Assembly: GCF_010131535.1 (NCBI RefSeq)
Contig: NZ_WUBS01000002.1
Coordinates: 1-64,000, forward strand
Source of the DNA: Acerihabitans arboris
GTDB taxonomy: Bacteria; Pseudomonadota; Gammaproteobacteria; Enterobacterales; Enterobacteriaceae
Reading direction: 5' to 3'
DNA: 64,000 bases
Positions 1 to 8,654 of the stretch are shown here, one piece after another. Made by a program: the position numbers and the translations under genes. Positions within the stretch are counted from its first letter, which is position 1. Each line of letters starts with the position of its first letter. The notes beneath the pieces were generated by a model. The model had not been told where the DNA came from. It saw only the letters and a program-made list of their open reading frames with translations, and did not search any database.

Positions 1-93
1 TATCTTCGTCATATCCTCAGCGTTCTGGCAGACTGGCCGATAAACCGGGTGGCGGAACTCCTGCCCTGGAATGTGGATCTGACTGCAGAATAA
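1..93 (+). mobile_element. IS66-family transposase (TnpC), C-terminal end only
   Basis: The reading frame is open from the first base to a TAA at 91-93 and encodes the last 30 residues of an IS66-type transposase. The motif RHILSVLADWPINRV followed by ELLPWN is the usual extreme C-terminus of TnpC. The rest lies left of the window, so it cannot be said whether the element is intact. A second, broken IS66 fragment lies near 45.6 kb. Confidence 0.8.
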
Positions 94-133
94 CCGTCAA
101 TACGGCGGTGAAAGTACGCTTACGGAGCAACAA

Positions 134-940
134 ATGGATTTAAAACTGACTGGAAAAGTGGCTCTGGTAACCGGAGCCCGAACCGGAATTGGTTTCAGCA
201 TTTGTGAAGAACTGGCCGTAAATGGTGTGCATTTAGTCATGGTGGCCAGACGAGAACCTGAGCTGATTCTGGCTGCGAAAAAAATCTCAGAGAAATACGG
301 TGTTTCGGTGCTGCCTATTGCCGGGGATGTGACTGATCCCAAACTACCTTCCCGGGTGGTTGAACAAGCGGAAAAGGTTTTTCAGCGTATTGATTTACTG
401 GTGAATAATGCCGGAAGAGCACATGCGGGCACTCTATTAACCACTTCGGAAGAAGACTGGCAGTTAATGACTGAGACCAAATTCTCCGCCATGCGCCGTT
501 TTTGTAAGGCAATCATCCCCGGGATGCAGAAACGAAACTGGGGGCGTATTGTCAATATCTCATCTATTGGCGGTATCTATCCTAATCCGCAACTTACCGT
601 CTCACACGCACTGAGCGCCGCTATCAACAACCTGACCCGTAGTTTAGCACTGAGCGTGGCTCCGGATGGCATTCTGGTCAATGCTATCGGAGTGGGCGCT
701 GTCGCGACGGATAACTGGGCGCAGAATATGCTACCGAATGTCCGCAATCGTCGTCCTGAACTGGCTGACAGAACAGACGAAGAGGTAATGGCATTACTGG
801 GTAAAGAGAAAACTCCTGTGGGCCGCTTTGGACTGCCTGAAGATATTGCTGCGATTGCTTCGTTCCTACTTTCTGGAAGGAATCAGTTTGTTACTGGACA
901 GACAATTGAAGCATCAGGCGGAGCAGACAGATTTATGTAA
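134..940 (+). CDS. SDR-family oxidoreductase of an atypical subclass
   Basis: This 268-residue protein has a short-chain dehydrogenase Rossmann fold: a TGARTGIG nucleotide-binding glycine motif at residues 13-20, NNAG at 91-94, NISS at 141-144, and a C-terminal FVTGQTIEASGG segment typical of FabG-like enzymes. The start is supported by GGAG just upstream of ATG. The catalytic YxxxK is absent: the aligned stretch reads SHALS, with Ser157 at the Tyr position and Ser161 at the Lys position, and the usual catalytic Asn region reads ETKFSA. Divergent SDRs lacking YxxxK exist, so this may be a natural subclass rather than a damaged gene. It stands alone beside an IS66 end; its substrate cannot be inferred. 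Confidence 0.85.
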   Translation: MDLKLTGKVALVTGARTGIGFSICEELAVNGVHLVMVARREPELILAAKKISEKYGVSVLPIAGDVTDPKLPSRVVEQAEKVFQRIDLLVNNAGRAHAGTLLTTSEEDWQLMTETKFSAMRRFCKAIIPGMQKRNWGRIVNISSIGGIYPNPQLTVSHALSAAINNLTRSLALSVAPDGILVNAIGVGAVATDNWAQNMLPNVRNRRPELADRTDEEVMALLGKEKTPVGRFGLPEDIAAIASFLLSGRNQFVTGQTIEASGGADRFM

Positions 941-1157
941 TTTCTTCCATTCAACGTAAGTCAGTATGACTTTCCGTGAGACAGGTGCTGGCCTGGCGTG
1001 AAGTATTTAACGCGGGTTAACATTACTGCCAGAGCCGCATGGGTGGGCATAAGCCGCACCCCGGCATTTCCCTCACGGAGGCCAGCATGAACAACAATAG
1101 CACGTGGTATGGACTGCCCCTAGGATCGTGGACACTCCTGGCCTGTAGTTAACGACT

Positions 1158-2048
1158 TCAACCCGGCCCCTCACTCCCTGCCGCCAGCAGTGGTACCAGC
1201 ACGTCGCTGATGGGCGTAGGGATACCCTGTGAGTGACCATAACGCTGTATCACGCCGTTACGGATATCCCACTCCAATGGGCGGTTGGCCTGGCGGTCGG
1301 CGAGAATGGAGGTGCCTAGATCCGCAGGGGCATGATGAAAACCGTTAACGATCTCCTTCGGAACGTTATCGTCCATTACTGCACCTTCCGCACGCGCTAC
1401 CGTCAGACACTCACGCAGATAAGCCAGTGCCAGTTCAGTTATGTCCACGCGTGAGAACATCCCGGCACGACGATTCGCAAGTACCATCAGACCAGCGACC
1501 GCATTCTGCAGCAGTTTGCGCCAAGCGATGGAGATAAAATCGGTTGACAGCTCAACCACGCAGCGTGTGCCGCTGAGCACATCAGCTATCAGTTTTGCCT
1601 GCGGCACATCCGGCAGCGTCAGGCGTGGTTTCGCGCGCAGCCAGACTGAGGCATCTGGCTCGCGCTGTGCCGGGAACCATACGACCGAAGGCAGCACCTT
1701 TGCGCCGTTGACGTAGGGTTCCAACTGGGTTTTCTGCTCGATGCCATTTTGCAGTGCGCATACTACGGTGTTTTCATCGCATAACGCGGCCAGCCAGTTA
1801 GCGCTGTCAGCGACCTGGGTGGTTTTCACCGTGACGAACACCAGATCGAACGGGTGGCTGATAGTCGCCGGATTGCTCAATACCGGACCTGGCACCACAA
1901 CTTCACCGTCATCGTGACGCAGTGTTAACTGCGGATGTGCGGTGCGCCCGCAAAGGACTGGCGTGCGGCCAACTTCATGCAGTACAGCGGCGATGGTAGT
2001 ACCGATAGCACCCGGACCAATAAGAGCAATTGTGGGATGGTCTGACAT
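1158..2048 (-). CDS. 2-dehydropantoate 2-reductase-like oxidoreductase (ApbA/PanE family)
   Basis: The protein has 296 residues counted from the ATG at 2048, which is preceded by GGAGA; the frame extends upstream only through a GTG without a ribosome site. The N-terminus carries the dinucleotide-binding LIGPGAIGTT motif. The central WRKLLQNAV matches the catalytic-lysine helix of ketopantoate reductases, and the later segment ending in LEWDIRNGVI keeps the acidic residue of the active site. Family members reduce 2-dehydropantoate with NADPH, but this paralogue sits behind a DMT exporter rather than pantothenate genes, so a different keto acid is possible. The gene starts about 20 bp after the transporter stop, indicating one operon. 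Confidence 0.85.
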   Translation of the reverse strand: MSDHPTIALIGPGAIGTTIAAVLHEVGRTPVLCGRTAHPQLTLRHDDGEVVVPGPVLSNPATISHPFDLVFVTVKTTQVADSANWLAALCDENTVVCALQNGIEQKTQLEPYVNGAKVLPSVVWFPAQREPDASVWLRAKPRLTLPDVPQAKLIADVLSGTRCVVELSTDFISIAWRKLLQNAVAGLMVLANRRAGMFSRVDITELALAYLRECLTVARAEGAVMDDNVPKEIVNGFHHAPADLGTSILADRQANRPLEWDIRNGVIQRYGHSQGIPTPISDVLVPLLAAGSEGPG

Positions 2049-2068
2049 CTTGTGTTCTCCTGATTTGA

Positions 2069-2896
2069 TTAACCTATCATCAGTGTGCCGGCGGCAATTA
2101 CCGTGCACGCCAGCATTTTTCTCAGCGTTAACGTTTCGCCGAGAAACAGATAGCCCAGTACCGCGGCAAACAACACGCTGGTTTCGCGCAACGCTGAGAC
2201 GGCTCCCATTGGTGCAGCCGTCATGGCATAAATGATGATGCCGTAAGCGAGTAGCGAAACCAGACCGCCGGCTGCTGCACGGCGTAAACCGGGCCGCCAG
2301 AGCAGTAAACTTTTACTATCGCGCAGCGCTATATAGAGTGCCGGCATCAGCACACCCCATAATGCGCTCATCCACACGGTATAGGAGAGCGAGTTACCGG
2401 ACACGCGCACGCCCATACCATCCACCACGCTATATGCGGCGATAAAAGCGCCCGTTGCCAGGGTATATTGCAGGCCGGGCATCGCCAGTTCCCCCCCTTT
2501 CACGGCAAGAATCAGAATACCAGCGGAAACTAGCGTGATGCCGCCAAGGGTGTTAAATTCAATTTTTTCCCCGGCGAATATTGCCGCCGCGCAGGTCACC
2601 ATCAGCGGCGAAGAACCGCGTGCAATCGGATAGGTTTGCCCGAGATCCCCGCACTGATAGCTGCGTACCAGACATAAGTTATAGCCGACATGCAGCAGCG
2701 CTGAAAGCAGCGCAAACTGCCAACTGGCGCTGGCAGGTAGCGGCAAAAACAGCGCAATGACGGCGCAGGTAAAGGCGATCGTCATACACATAATGGTCAT
2801 CGACCACAACCGGTCGGTACCGCCGCGTAATAAGGTGTTCCAGATGGCATGCAGCATGGCGGCGAATAACGTGAGCAAAATAATATGAGTAGTCAT
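2069..2896 (-). CDS. EamA/DMT-family transporter
   Basis: This 275-residue, very hydrophobic protein has about ten membrane helices arranged as two five-helix repeats, the form of the drug/metabolite transporter family. The second repeat ends in the familiar segment LRETSVLFAAVLGYLFLGE. Such proteins usually export amino acids or small metabolites across the inner membrane. It is the first gene of a two-gene unit with the downstream reductase, and a 16-bp palindrome lies 57-72 bp before its ATG. The LysR gene just upstream on the same strand probably controls it. The substrate is unknown. Confidence 0.87.
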   Translation of the reverse strand: MTTHIILLTLFAAMLHAIWNTLLRGGTDRLWSMTIMCMTIAFTCAVIALFLPLPASASWQFALLSALLHVGYNLCLVRSYQCGDLGQTYPIARGSSPLMVTCAAAIFAGEKIEFNTLGGITLVSAGILILAVKGGELAMPGLQYTLATGAFIAAYSVVDGMGVRVSGNSLSYTVWMSALWGVLMPALYIALRDSKSLLLWRPGLRRAAAGGLVSLLAYGIIIYAMTAAPMGAVSALRETSVLFAAVLGYLFLGETLTLRKMLACTVIAAGTLMIG

Positions 2897-2952
2897 GTGC
2901 TGATGCTAAACAGCATATGACCGGATTGAAAGTGAAGTGTCATCATCGAGGC

Positions 2953-2968
2953 ATGAGCAAATACTCAT
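2953..2968 (-). promoter_or_regulatory. Candidate LysR operator for the DMT/reductase operon
   Basis: On the minus strand the site reads ATGAGTATTTGCTCAT, an inverted repeat with ATGAG/CTCAT arms. It lies 57-72 bp before the transporter start. Fourteen of its sixteen bases recur at 3894-3909 in front of the lysR gene, which is what a shared LysR-type operator would look like. Confidence 0.6.
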
Positions 2969-2971
2969 ACA

Positions 2972-3880
2972 TTAACGGTAACTGAGCTGTGCCTGTTGTG
3001 ATTCTGCCAGTAACCAGCTACGGAATTTCATAATGTGCGGCTGCGTTTCTATGCCTCTCGGGCAGACAAAGTAATAGGCAGCCGGTGATGGAAAAGGTAC
3101 GTCAAAGAGCCGCACCAGACTGCCATCACCCATCTCTTTTTCAACGTGTCCGCTACGCGCTAATGCAATGCCCTGACCCAGTAGCGCGGCTTCAATCGTC
3201 ATATTCGTATCGGCGAAGCGTACACTTTCGTGCAACACATCAGTATTCATGCCGATCAGCTGAAACCACACGTCCCATTTAGGCACCAGATCGGCGCCGT
3301 CACGCGTCAGAAGTGGATAGCGCAGTAATTCGGCAGGTTCACATGGTGTTCCAAAGCGCTGTAAAAGTGCCGGGCTGGCAACCGGAAACAGTTGCTCACG
3401 GAACATAAATTCCGTGTGCAGCGCTGGATAATTGCCGTGGCCGAAACGGATTGCCACATCAGCATCTGTGCTGGCGAAGTTAATGGGTTTATCCGTGCTT
3501 TCCAGGGTCACCAGAATATCAGGATGCAAACGCGCTAAATCTGGCAGGCGTGGTAGCAGCCACTTAAGCGCGAAAGAATACGTGGTGTTAACGCACAATC
3601 GCACCCGGCCATTTTGCTCACGAAGATCGGCAAGCGTTGTTTCCAGCTTGCTAAAGAATTCGCGCACGAGGGGAGCGAGCGCAGCGCCTGCAGGCGTCAG
3701 CCTAAGTTTTTTACCTCGCTCGAAAAGCTGCAGGCCCCAGATTTCCTCCAGGTTTTTCAGCTGATGGCTGACCGCGCTTTGCGTAACAAACAGCTCTGCT
3801 GCAGCTGAGGTAAAAGTAGTGTGGCGGGTGGCGACTTCAAATGCGCGTAACGTGGCTATAGGGGGGAGGTCACGCATCAT
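2972..3880 (-). CDS. LysR-family transcriptional regulator (GcvA-like)
   Basis: The protein has 302 residues, a standard length. The N-terminal winged helix-turn-helix spans about residues 8-66, with FTSAAAELFVTQSAVSHQ as the recognition region, and is followed by a LysR substrate-binding domain. The sequence resembles the GcvA/DsdC subgroup (FERGKKLRLTPAG, then PLLTRDG and the FADTNM segment). An AGGA-type ribosome site precedes the double ATG. It is followed on the same strand by the DMT exporter operon, which it most likely regulates together with its own gene. The effector is not evident. Confidence 0.9.
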   Translation of the reverse strand: MMRDLPPIATLRAFEVATRHTTFTSAAAELFVTQSAVSHQLKNLEEIWGLQLFERGKKLRLTPAGAALAPLVREFFSKLETTLADLREQNGRVRLCVNTTYSFALKWLLPRLPDLARLHPDILVTLESTDKPINFASTDADVAIRFGHGNYPALHTEFMFREQLFPVASPALLQRFGTPCEPAELLRYPLLTRDGADLVPKWDVWFQLIGMNTDVLHESVRFADTNMTIEAALLGQGIALARSGHVEKEMGDGSLVRLFDVPFPSPAAYYFVCPRGIETQPHIMKFRSWLLAESQQAQLSYR

Positions 3881-3893
3881 TCTGTTCCTGTTA

Positions 3894-3909
3894 ATGAACT
3901 AATACTCAT
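3894..3909 (-). promoter_or_regulatory. Candidate LysR operator for lysR autoregulation
   Basis: On the minus strand this reads ATGAGTATTAGTTCAT, nearly identical to the site at 2953-2968. It lies 14-29 bp before the lysR ATG, a position compatible with repression of its own promoter. Confidence 0.55.
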
Positions 3910-4212
3910 AACACGATATGCTGGATCCTCTGCAAAAGATACGGCGACAGAGAGATAATTAAAGCAACCGGGAATATCACGGATGGTCGTACGGCGTTAG
4001 CTTCCTGTATTTAATTAATAAACGCCAGGAATATAGCTGTACTAATCCCCCTGCTCATTAAATGCATGGCTTCAATGCCATACATACAATTCCTCCTCTG
4101 GTACTAAGCCATCTGTAGAAGCAACTGGGGCAGCCATGAGCGAGGAACAGACATACCGTCTCAGCAGACAAAGGCCATCAGGTCGAAGTGATCTCTGTAG
4201 TCCCTCCGGTTT
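3910..4212. other. Intergenic DNA between lysR and an IS3 remnant
   Basis: I find no gene in these roughly 300 bases. The part next to 4212 may include decayed terminal sequence of the neighbouring IS3-family element, but I could not identify a terminal inverted repeat. Confidence 0.4.
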
Positions 4213-4955
4213 TTAGCACCACCGCCAATGAGGGTCTCCGGCCAGTTTTTGCCTCGCATAGATAACAGGTGGCATATCGCCAAGTGAACTATGCGGGCGT
4301 TCCTCGTTATATTCTGAACGCCAGTTTTCTGTTAGTTCACGGACTTCAGATAGTGTCCGGAACAAATACATATCCAGTATTTCTGTTCGCAGCGTTTTGT
4401 TAAATCGCTCGATAAATCCGTTTTGCATCGGCCTGCCTGGCTGAATAAAATCGAGTATCACTCCGTGAAGTTCTGCCCATTCGGCTAAGGCTACTGCTGT
4501 AAGTTCTGGTCCGTGGTATAAGCATTATCGCTTCGTATAAAAGCCGGATAACCTCTTTCTGCGCTTAACCGCTCTAAGATGCGAACAACACGATGAGCCG
4601 GAATATTCAGGTCAACCTCGATTGCCAGCGCTTCCCGATTAAAATCATCGACTACATTGAATAACCTAAATCGCCGGCCATCTATCAAGGCATCACTCAT
4701 AAAATCAACCGACCAGCAGTGGTTCATTTTAAGAGGAATAACTAACGGCTGTGGATTTCGATTGGGCAGGCGTTTCTTCCCCTTGCGTCGAAGGTTGAGT
4801 TTTAACAAGCGATAGATCCGGTAAACCCGTTTTGCATTCCACTGCAACCCTGCCTGGCGTAACTTATTGAACATAAGGCCAAAGCCATATGCCGGATTCT
4901 GGCGTGCCAGTTTTTGTAATGCCTCGACCACCGGCATGCATGGCGCCACAGCCTG
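4213..4955 (-). pseudogene. IS3-family transposase OrfB, frameshifted and truncated
   Basis: Two minus-strand pieces make up an IS3-family (IS407-like) OrfB. The upstream piece runs from VVEALQKLARQNPAYGF through WSVDFMSDALIDGRRFR and NVVDDFNREALAIEV to IRSDNAY, so it holds the first two acidic residues of the DDE site. The downstream piece has IQPGRPMQNGFIERFNKTLR with the third (E), then NEERPHSSLG. A frameshift near 4490 separates them. The first part of OrfB and all of OrfA are missing; the sequence passes directly into the 3' end of the neighbouring oxidase gene. The element cannot move by itself. Confidence 0.88.
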
Positions 4956-5023
4956 GCCCGTGGGAGGACTGTTCAGGTTTGCTTGTCCTCTTCAACAACT
5001 CAAGCGGGCCCTCGCTGGCGCAC

Positions 5024-6352
5024 TTATAACCAGTGCTGCGCCGCAATACGCTCGCCATCGGTAAAACGGGCCAGGCGAAACGGGTGCGGGTCCACCGAGG
5101 GTGGAGAGCCAGTGACCAAATCCGCCATCAGCTGACCGGCGCCTGGGCCGATACCAAAACCATGCCCCGAGAAACCGGTAGCCAGGTAGAGGCCAGACAC
5201 CGGCGCCACCGGCGAAATAACCGGGATGGCGTCCGGCATGCTATCGATCAGTCCGCCCCAGCTTTGTTCAATGGACACCCCTGCCAGCGCGGGGATGACC
5301 CGGGCCAGGTTGGCCGCGACTTTCCGTACGATCCTGGCGTCGATAGCCGGGTCCAGCACCCGGATGCGTTCGTAGATTGAAATCTTATCCGCCCGGCCGG
5401 GGCGCCAGTGAAACAGCTCCTCGCTAAACCGCTGTCCCAGCCGCAGGCGGATCCCCTGGCGTTCAGCCCGGTACGCCGGCATAAATCGCGCACCGAAACG
5501 CAGGCTGTCCGGTGTAATATCCGCGATACCGTTGGACGAACTGGCCACCGTCAGGCCTCCGTCCAGCCGTTTACGCAGCGAAACCAACCCGAAGCTGATG
5601 CAACAGCCGGGATCATAATCCGTCGGGGCGGTACGGAACGCCGTGGACAACACTTTTAACTGGGGTAGCGTGACCCCGCATCCCTGCAGCAGCAACCGTG
5701 ACCATGCCCCGCCGGCCACCACCACCGCACGGCAACGAATGGCGCCGCGCTCGGTGGCCACTTCGCCGACCTTGCCCGCCGTCTGCTCGATGGTGCGCAC
5801 GGCGCAGTGCTGTTGCAGATTCAGTCCTTTGGCGACGGCGGCCGCGACCATGGCGGGCGCCGCTTTTTGGGGTTCCGCGCGGCCGTCGAGCGCGGTATAA
5901 AGCGCCCCCTGAACCGGAAAGTCAATGTCGGGCAGCTTTTGCCGCAGTTGCGCAGATGTCAGGGCATCGCTGTGAATGCCATACTGGCGGGCTTCCTCAA
6001 GCCAGCGCTGCTGCCGCTGCCACTGCTCCTCGCTGCGGGCGGCATAGGCGATGCCGGTGATACGAAAGCCGGTGTCGCTCCCCAGGCGCGCATTCATGCC
6101 ATCCCATAATTGCATGCTGAGATTAATCAGGGGCAATTCACGCACATCGCGTCCGGTGCGGCGGCACCAGCCCCAGTTACGGCTCGATTGTTCCGCACCC
6201 ACCAACCCTTTTTCCAGTAAAACCGTCGGTATGCCCCGCTCCACCAACGACAGCGCGGTGGCGGCGCCGACGATGCCGCCGCCGATGACCACTACCTCCG
6301 TTTCCCGCGGAAACCCGGACGATGAAACCACTAAATCGACATTCGGCCCCAT
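5024..6352 (-). CDS. FAD-dependent amine/amino-acid oxidoreductase (DAO family), copy 1
   Basis: This 442-residue protein begins with the FAD-binding VVVIGGGIVGAATALSL motif at about residues 20-36 and ends with a C-terminal GFSGHGFGIGPGAGQLMADL segment, as in the DadA/glycine-oxidase (DAO) family of flavoenzymes that oxidise amines or amino acids. It is a close paralogue of the protein at 11471-12802: both share SSRNWGW after the dinucleotide fold and GRAEPQK in the middle. It is the last gene of a minus-strand cluster with a second type of flavin oxidase and an oligopeptide-type ABC importer, so it probably oxidises the imported compound or its product. An IS3 remnant abuts its 3' end, but the C-terminus appears natural. 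Confidence 0.85.
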   Translation of the reverse strand: MGPNVDLVVSSSGFPRETEVVVIGGGIVGAATALSLVERGIPTVLLEKGLVGAEQSSRNWGWCRRTGRDVRELPLINLSMQLWDGMNARLGSDTGFRITGIAYAARSEEQWQRQQRWLEEARQYGIHSDALTSAQLRQKLPDIDFPVQGALYTALDGRAEPQKAAPAMVAAAVAKGLNLQQHCAVRTIEQTAGKVGEVATERGAIRCRAVVVAGGAWSRLLLQGCGVTLPQLKVLSTAFRTAPTDYDPGCCISFGLVSLRKRLDGGLTVASSSNGIADITPDSLRFGARFMPAYRAERQGIRLRLGQRFSEELFHWRPGRADKISIYERIRVLDPAIDARIVRKVAANLARVIPALAGVSIEQSWGGLIDSMPDAIPVISPVAPVSGLYLATGFSGHGFGIGPGAGQLMADLVTGSPPSVDPHPFRLARFTDGERIAAQHWL

Positions 6353-6399
6353 ATTTTCCCCACCTTAGTCTTTAGGTTGCGTCATTTTCACGTGTATTT

Positions 6400-7722
6400 T
6401 CAGGCATGCGGCGGCAGCGCCGCCCGCTGCATTTTACTGCGCAACCAATCCCGCCCGCGGTAATAACGCAGCGTCAGCCGGGGGCCGAAACTCATCCAGA
6501 AAGGCGCGCGATGCAGGCGTTCCATTCTCAGCGCCAATTCATTTTCCGCCGTTCCCAACGCCCATTCGGCAAGGATCCCTCCAAGCATACTGCCGGTGGG
6601 GACGCCCCGGCCGGAAAGCCCGGTCAGCGCCACCACGCCGGGCGCCAGCTCATACAGCCGGGGAATGGTGCGTTGCTGCATATCCAGTTCGCCGAACCAT
6701 AGATAGTCCCAGCGCAGGGAGGGGTTGATTTGCGGATGCAGCCATTTGAGCCGATCGCTCATCACCCGATGCGTATGAGGAAGATCCCGGCCGCGCCTGC
6801 CCATGGGAAACATGGACGCGACGATGCGCCCCTCGGCGTTATACTTGTAGACATAGATATCGCCGCGGCCGTCGTGGATAGTGGTGTTTTGCGGCAGGAT
6901 CGCGCGACGTTCCCCGGCGCTTAGCGGCTGCGTCGCGGCGACAAATACCCGCATGATTTTGAAACTTTGCTCCAGCCTGGGCCAGCCGTCGACGGTGTAA
7001 GCGCCGGTGGCGAAGATGACCTTATCGGCCAAAACGGCGCCTCGATCGGTCGCCACCCGCCAGCGGCCGCCTTGTTTTTCCACCCGCTTAACCGCCGAGC
7101 CGGTGTAAACCGCGCCGCCCTCTTCCAGTACCGCCCGCGCCAATCCCCGCGCGTAACCCAGCGGGTTCAGGTGTCCGCCGGCCGGATGAAACCAGCCGCC
7201 GTAAAACCGCGGGCTGCCGGTAATGCGCTCGGCTTCCCGCGCGTCGACCACACGCGTGCCGGCGCCGACCGCGTTATACTCGCGGACTTTCTTTTCAATC
7301 TCCCTGATAGCCGACGGGTAAGCCGCCGCCTGGATATAGCCGTTTTGCCGCCATTCACACTGGATATCATAGCGTTCAATCATCGCCGAGACGCGCTGAT
7401 TGGCTTGGGTTTGACGGGCGATAAGGCGCTCGGCCCACGGCTCGCCTAGCATGCGGCGCAGCTCCGGCAGGCTGTAGTGGGTGAAGGTCGGCGTGCAATG
7501 CCCCGCATTGCGGCCTGAACCGCCAAATCCCGCTTCCTGCGCTTCCAGCACCGCCACCGACACGCCCTGCCGGGCCAATTCCAGCGCCGTGGTCAAGCCG
7601 GTATAACCCGCGCCCACCACGCACACATCGGCATCGACCTGCGATGCCAGCGGGTGGGTGGTCGGCGCCGCCGGCGCGGTGGCATACCACAGTGAATGTT
7701 CAAATGGCGAGAATCGGGTCAT
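6400..7722 (-). CDS. FAD-dependent oxidoreductase (PuuB/OrdL-like)
   Basis: The protein has 440 residues from the ATG at 7722; GGGGAG lies 6 bp before it, while the in-frame TTG at 7728 touches the ribosome site and is unlikely. The N-terminal LWYATAPAAP followed by VCVVGAGYTGLTTALEL, then SGRNAGH, is characteristic of the gamma-glutamylputrescine oxidase (PuuB/OrdL) branch, and GLSGRGVPTGSMLGGILAEW is the C-terminal FAD contact. These enzymes oxidise substituted amines to aldehydes. A perfect 16-bp palindrome lies between this gene and the permease gene upstream. With two DAO paralogues in the same cluster, a stepwise oxidation of an imported amine is a reasonable inference, but the substrate is unknown. 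Confidence 0.85.
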   Translation of the reverse strand: MTRFSPFEHSLWYATAPAAPTTHPLASQVDADVCVVGAGYTGLTTALELARQGVSVAVLEAQEAGFGGSGRNAGHCTPTFTHYSLPELRRMLGEPWAERLIARQTQANQRVSAMIERYDIQCEWRQNGYIQAAAYPSAIREIEKKVREYNAVGAGTRVVDAREAERITGSPRFYGGWFHPAGGHLNPLGYARGLARAVLEEGGAVYTGSAVKRVEKQGGRWRVATDRGAVLADKVIFATGAYTVDGWPRLEQSFKIMRVFVAATQPLSAGERRAILPQNTTIHDGRGDIYVYKYNAEGRIVASMFPMGRRGRDLPHTHRVMSDRLKWLHPQINPSLRWDYLWFGELDMQQRTIPRLYELAPGVVALTGLSGRGVPTGSMLGGILAEWALGTAENELALRMERLHRAPFWMSFGPRLTLRYYRGRDWLRSKMQRAALPPHA

Positions 7723-7747
7723 TATCAACTCCCCTGATTGTTAACAT

Positions 7748-7763
7748 AACCGTTGCAACGGTT
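7748..7763. repeat. Perfect 16-bp palindrome between permease and oxidase genes
   Basis: The sequence AACCGTTGCAACGGTT equals its own reverse complement. It overlaps the permease stop codon and lies about 26 bp before the oxidase ATG, right next to TTGTTAACA at 7738-7746. It could form a 6-bp stem with a TGCA loop or bind a dimeric regulator; there is no T-run to make it a terminator. Confidence 0.6.
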
Positions 7764-8644
7764 CACAATTCGCCGCGGGCGTCCAGGGCGTTACGGATGC
7801 CGTCGCCGATAAAATTGAAGCAGGTCACGGCAAGGGTAATCGCCAACCCCGGCGCCAGCGCAAGCCAGGGCGCGCGCAGCAGATATTGCTGGGCGCCGTT
7901 TAACATATTGCCCCAGCTTGGCAAGGGCGGCTGGATACCGTAGCCCAGAAAGCTGATATAGGCCTCCAGTAAAATGGCGCGCGCCACGGTCAGGGTCGCC
8001 GCCACGATAATCGGCCCCATCACATTCGGCAGCAATTCGCGCACCATAATCCAACGCCCCGACAGACCCAGCATTTTGGCCGCCAGGATAAACTCGCGCT
8101 CGCGCAGCGATCGCACCTCGGTTTCCACAATGCGCGCCACTTCCATCCAGCTGGTCACGGCGATGATGACGGTAATCATCAGCGGGCTGGGCTTGATAAA
8201 TGCGGCCAGCGCCAGCAGCAGGAATACGCTGGGAAATGACAGGAAGGCGTCCACTATGCGCATCAATAGGCCGCCGATGCGCCCGCCGTAATAACCGGCG
8301 ATAATGCCGACGGCCGCGCCGAACAGGATACTGATCGCCATGGACAAGAAACCGACCAGTATCGAGATACGCCCGGCCATCAAAAGGCGGGCCAGCGTGT
8401 CGCGCCCCAGCGGATCGGTGCCCAGGAGATGCCAGCCGGTGAGCGGCGGCGCAAATCGATGACGCAAATCGATATGCAAATCATCAAACGGCAGCAGCCA
8501 GGGGCCGAAGATGCAGGCCAGCCCCATCAGCACGATCGTCGCCAGTCCGGCGCAGGCCAGGCGGTGGCGCAGGAAACGGCGTACCGTGCGGCTATGCCAC
8601 CAATAATGCGCCGGGGACATTGAGGTAAGAATCCAGGCAGCCAT
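7763..8644 (-). CDS. ABC transporter permease (DppC/OppC family)
   Basis: This 293-residue membrane protein has an N-terminal helix, a long periplasmic loop ending in LLGTDPLGRDTLARLL, and four to five further helices. The loop motif and the EAYISFLGYGIQPPLPSWGNML segment are diagnostic of the OppC/DppC permease, which pairs with the OppB-type permease next to it. The cytoplasmic EREFILAAKMLGLS loop is the ATPase contact. AGGAGA lies before the ATG. The gene follows the partner permease by 10 bp, so the two are cotranscribed. Confidence 0.93.
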   Translation of the reverse strand: MAAWILTSMSPAHYWWHSRTVRRFLRHRLACAGLATIVLMGLACIFGPWLLPFDDLHIDLRHRFAPPLTGWHLLGTDPLGRDTLARLLMAGRISILVGFLSMAISILFGAAVGIIAGYYGGRIGGLLMRIVDAFLSFPSVFLLLALAAFIKPSPLMITVIIAVTSWMEVARIVETEVRSLREREFILAAKMLGLSGRWIMVRELLPNVMGPIIVAATLTVARAILLEAYISFLGYGIQPPLPSWGNMLNGAQQYLLRAPWLALAPGLAITLAVTCFNFIGDGIRNALDARGEL

Positions 8645-8654
8645 TGCTTTCTCC

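Noticed and set aside
941-1157. Possible IS end between the SDR and reductase genes
   Set aside because: The sequence near 1110-1140 resembles some IS3-type termini, but I could not find a partner inverted repeat or transposase code.
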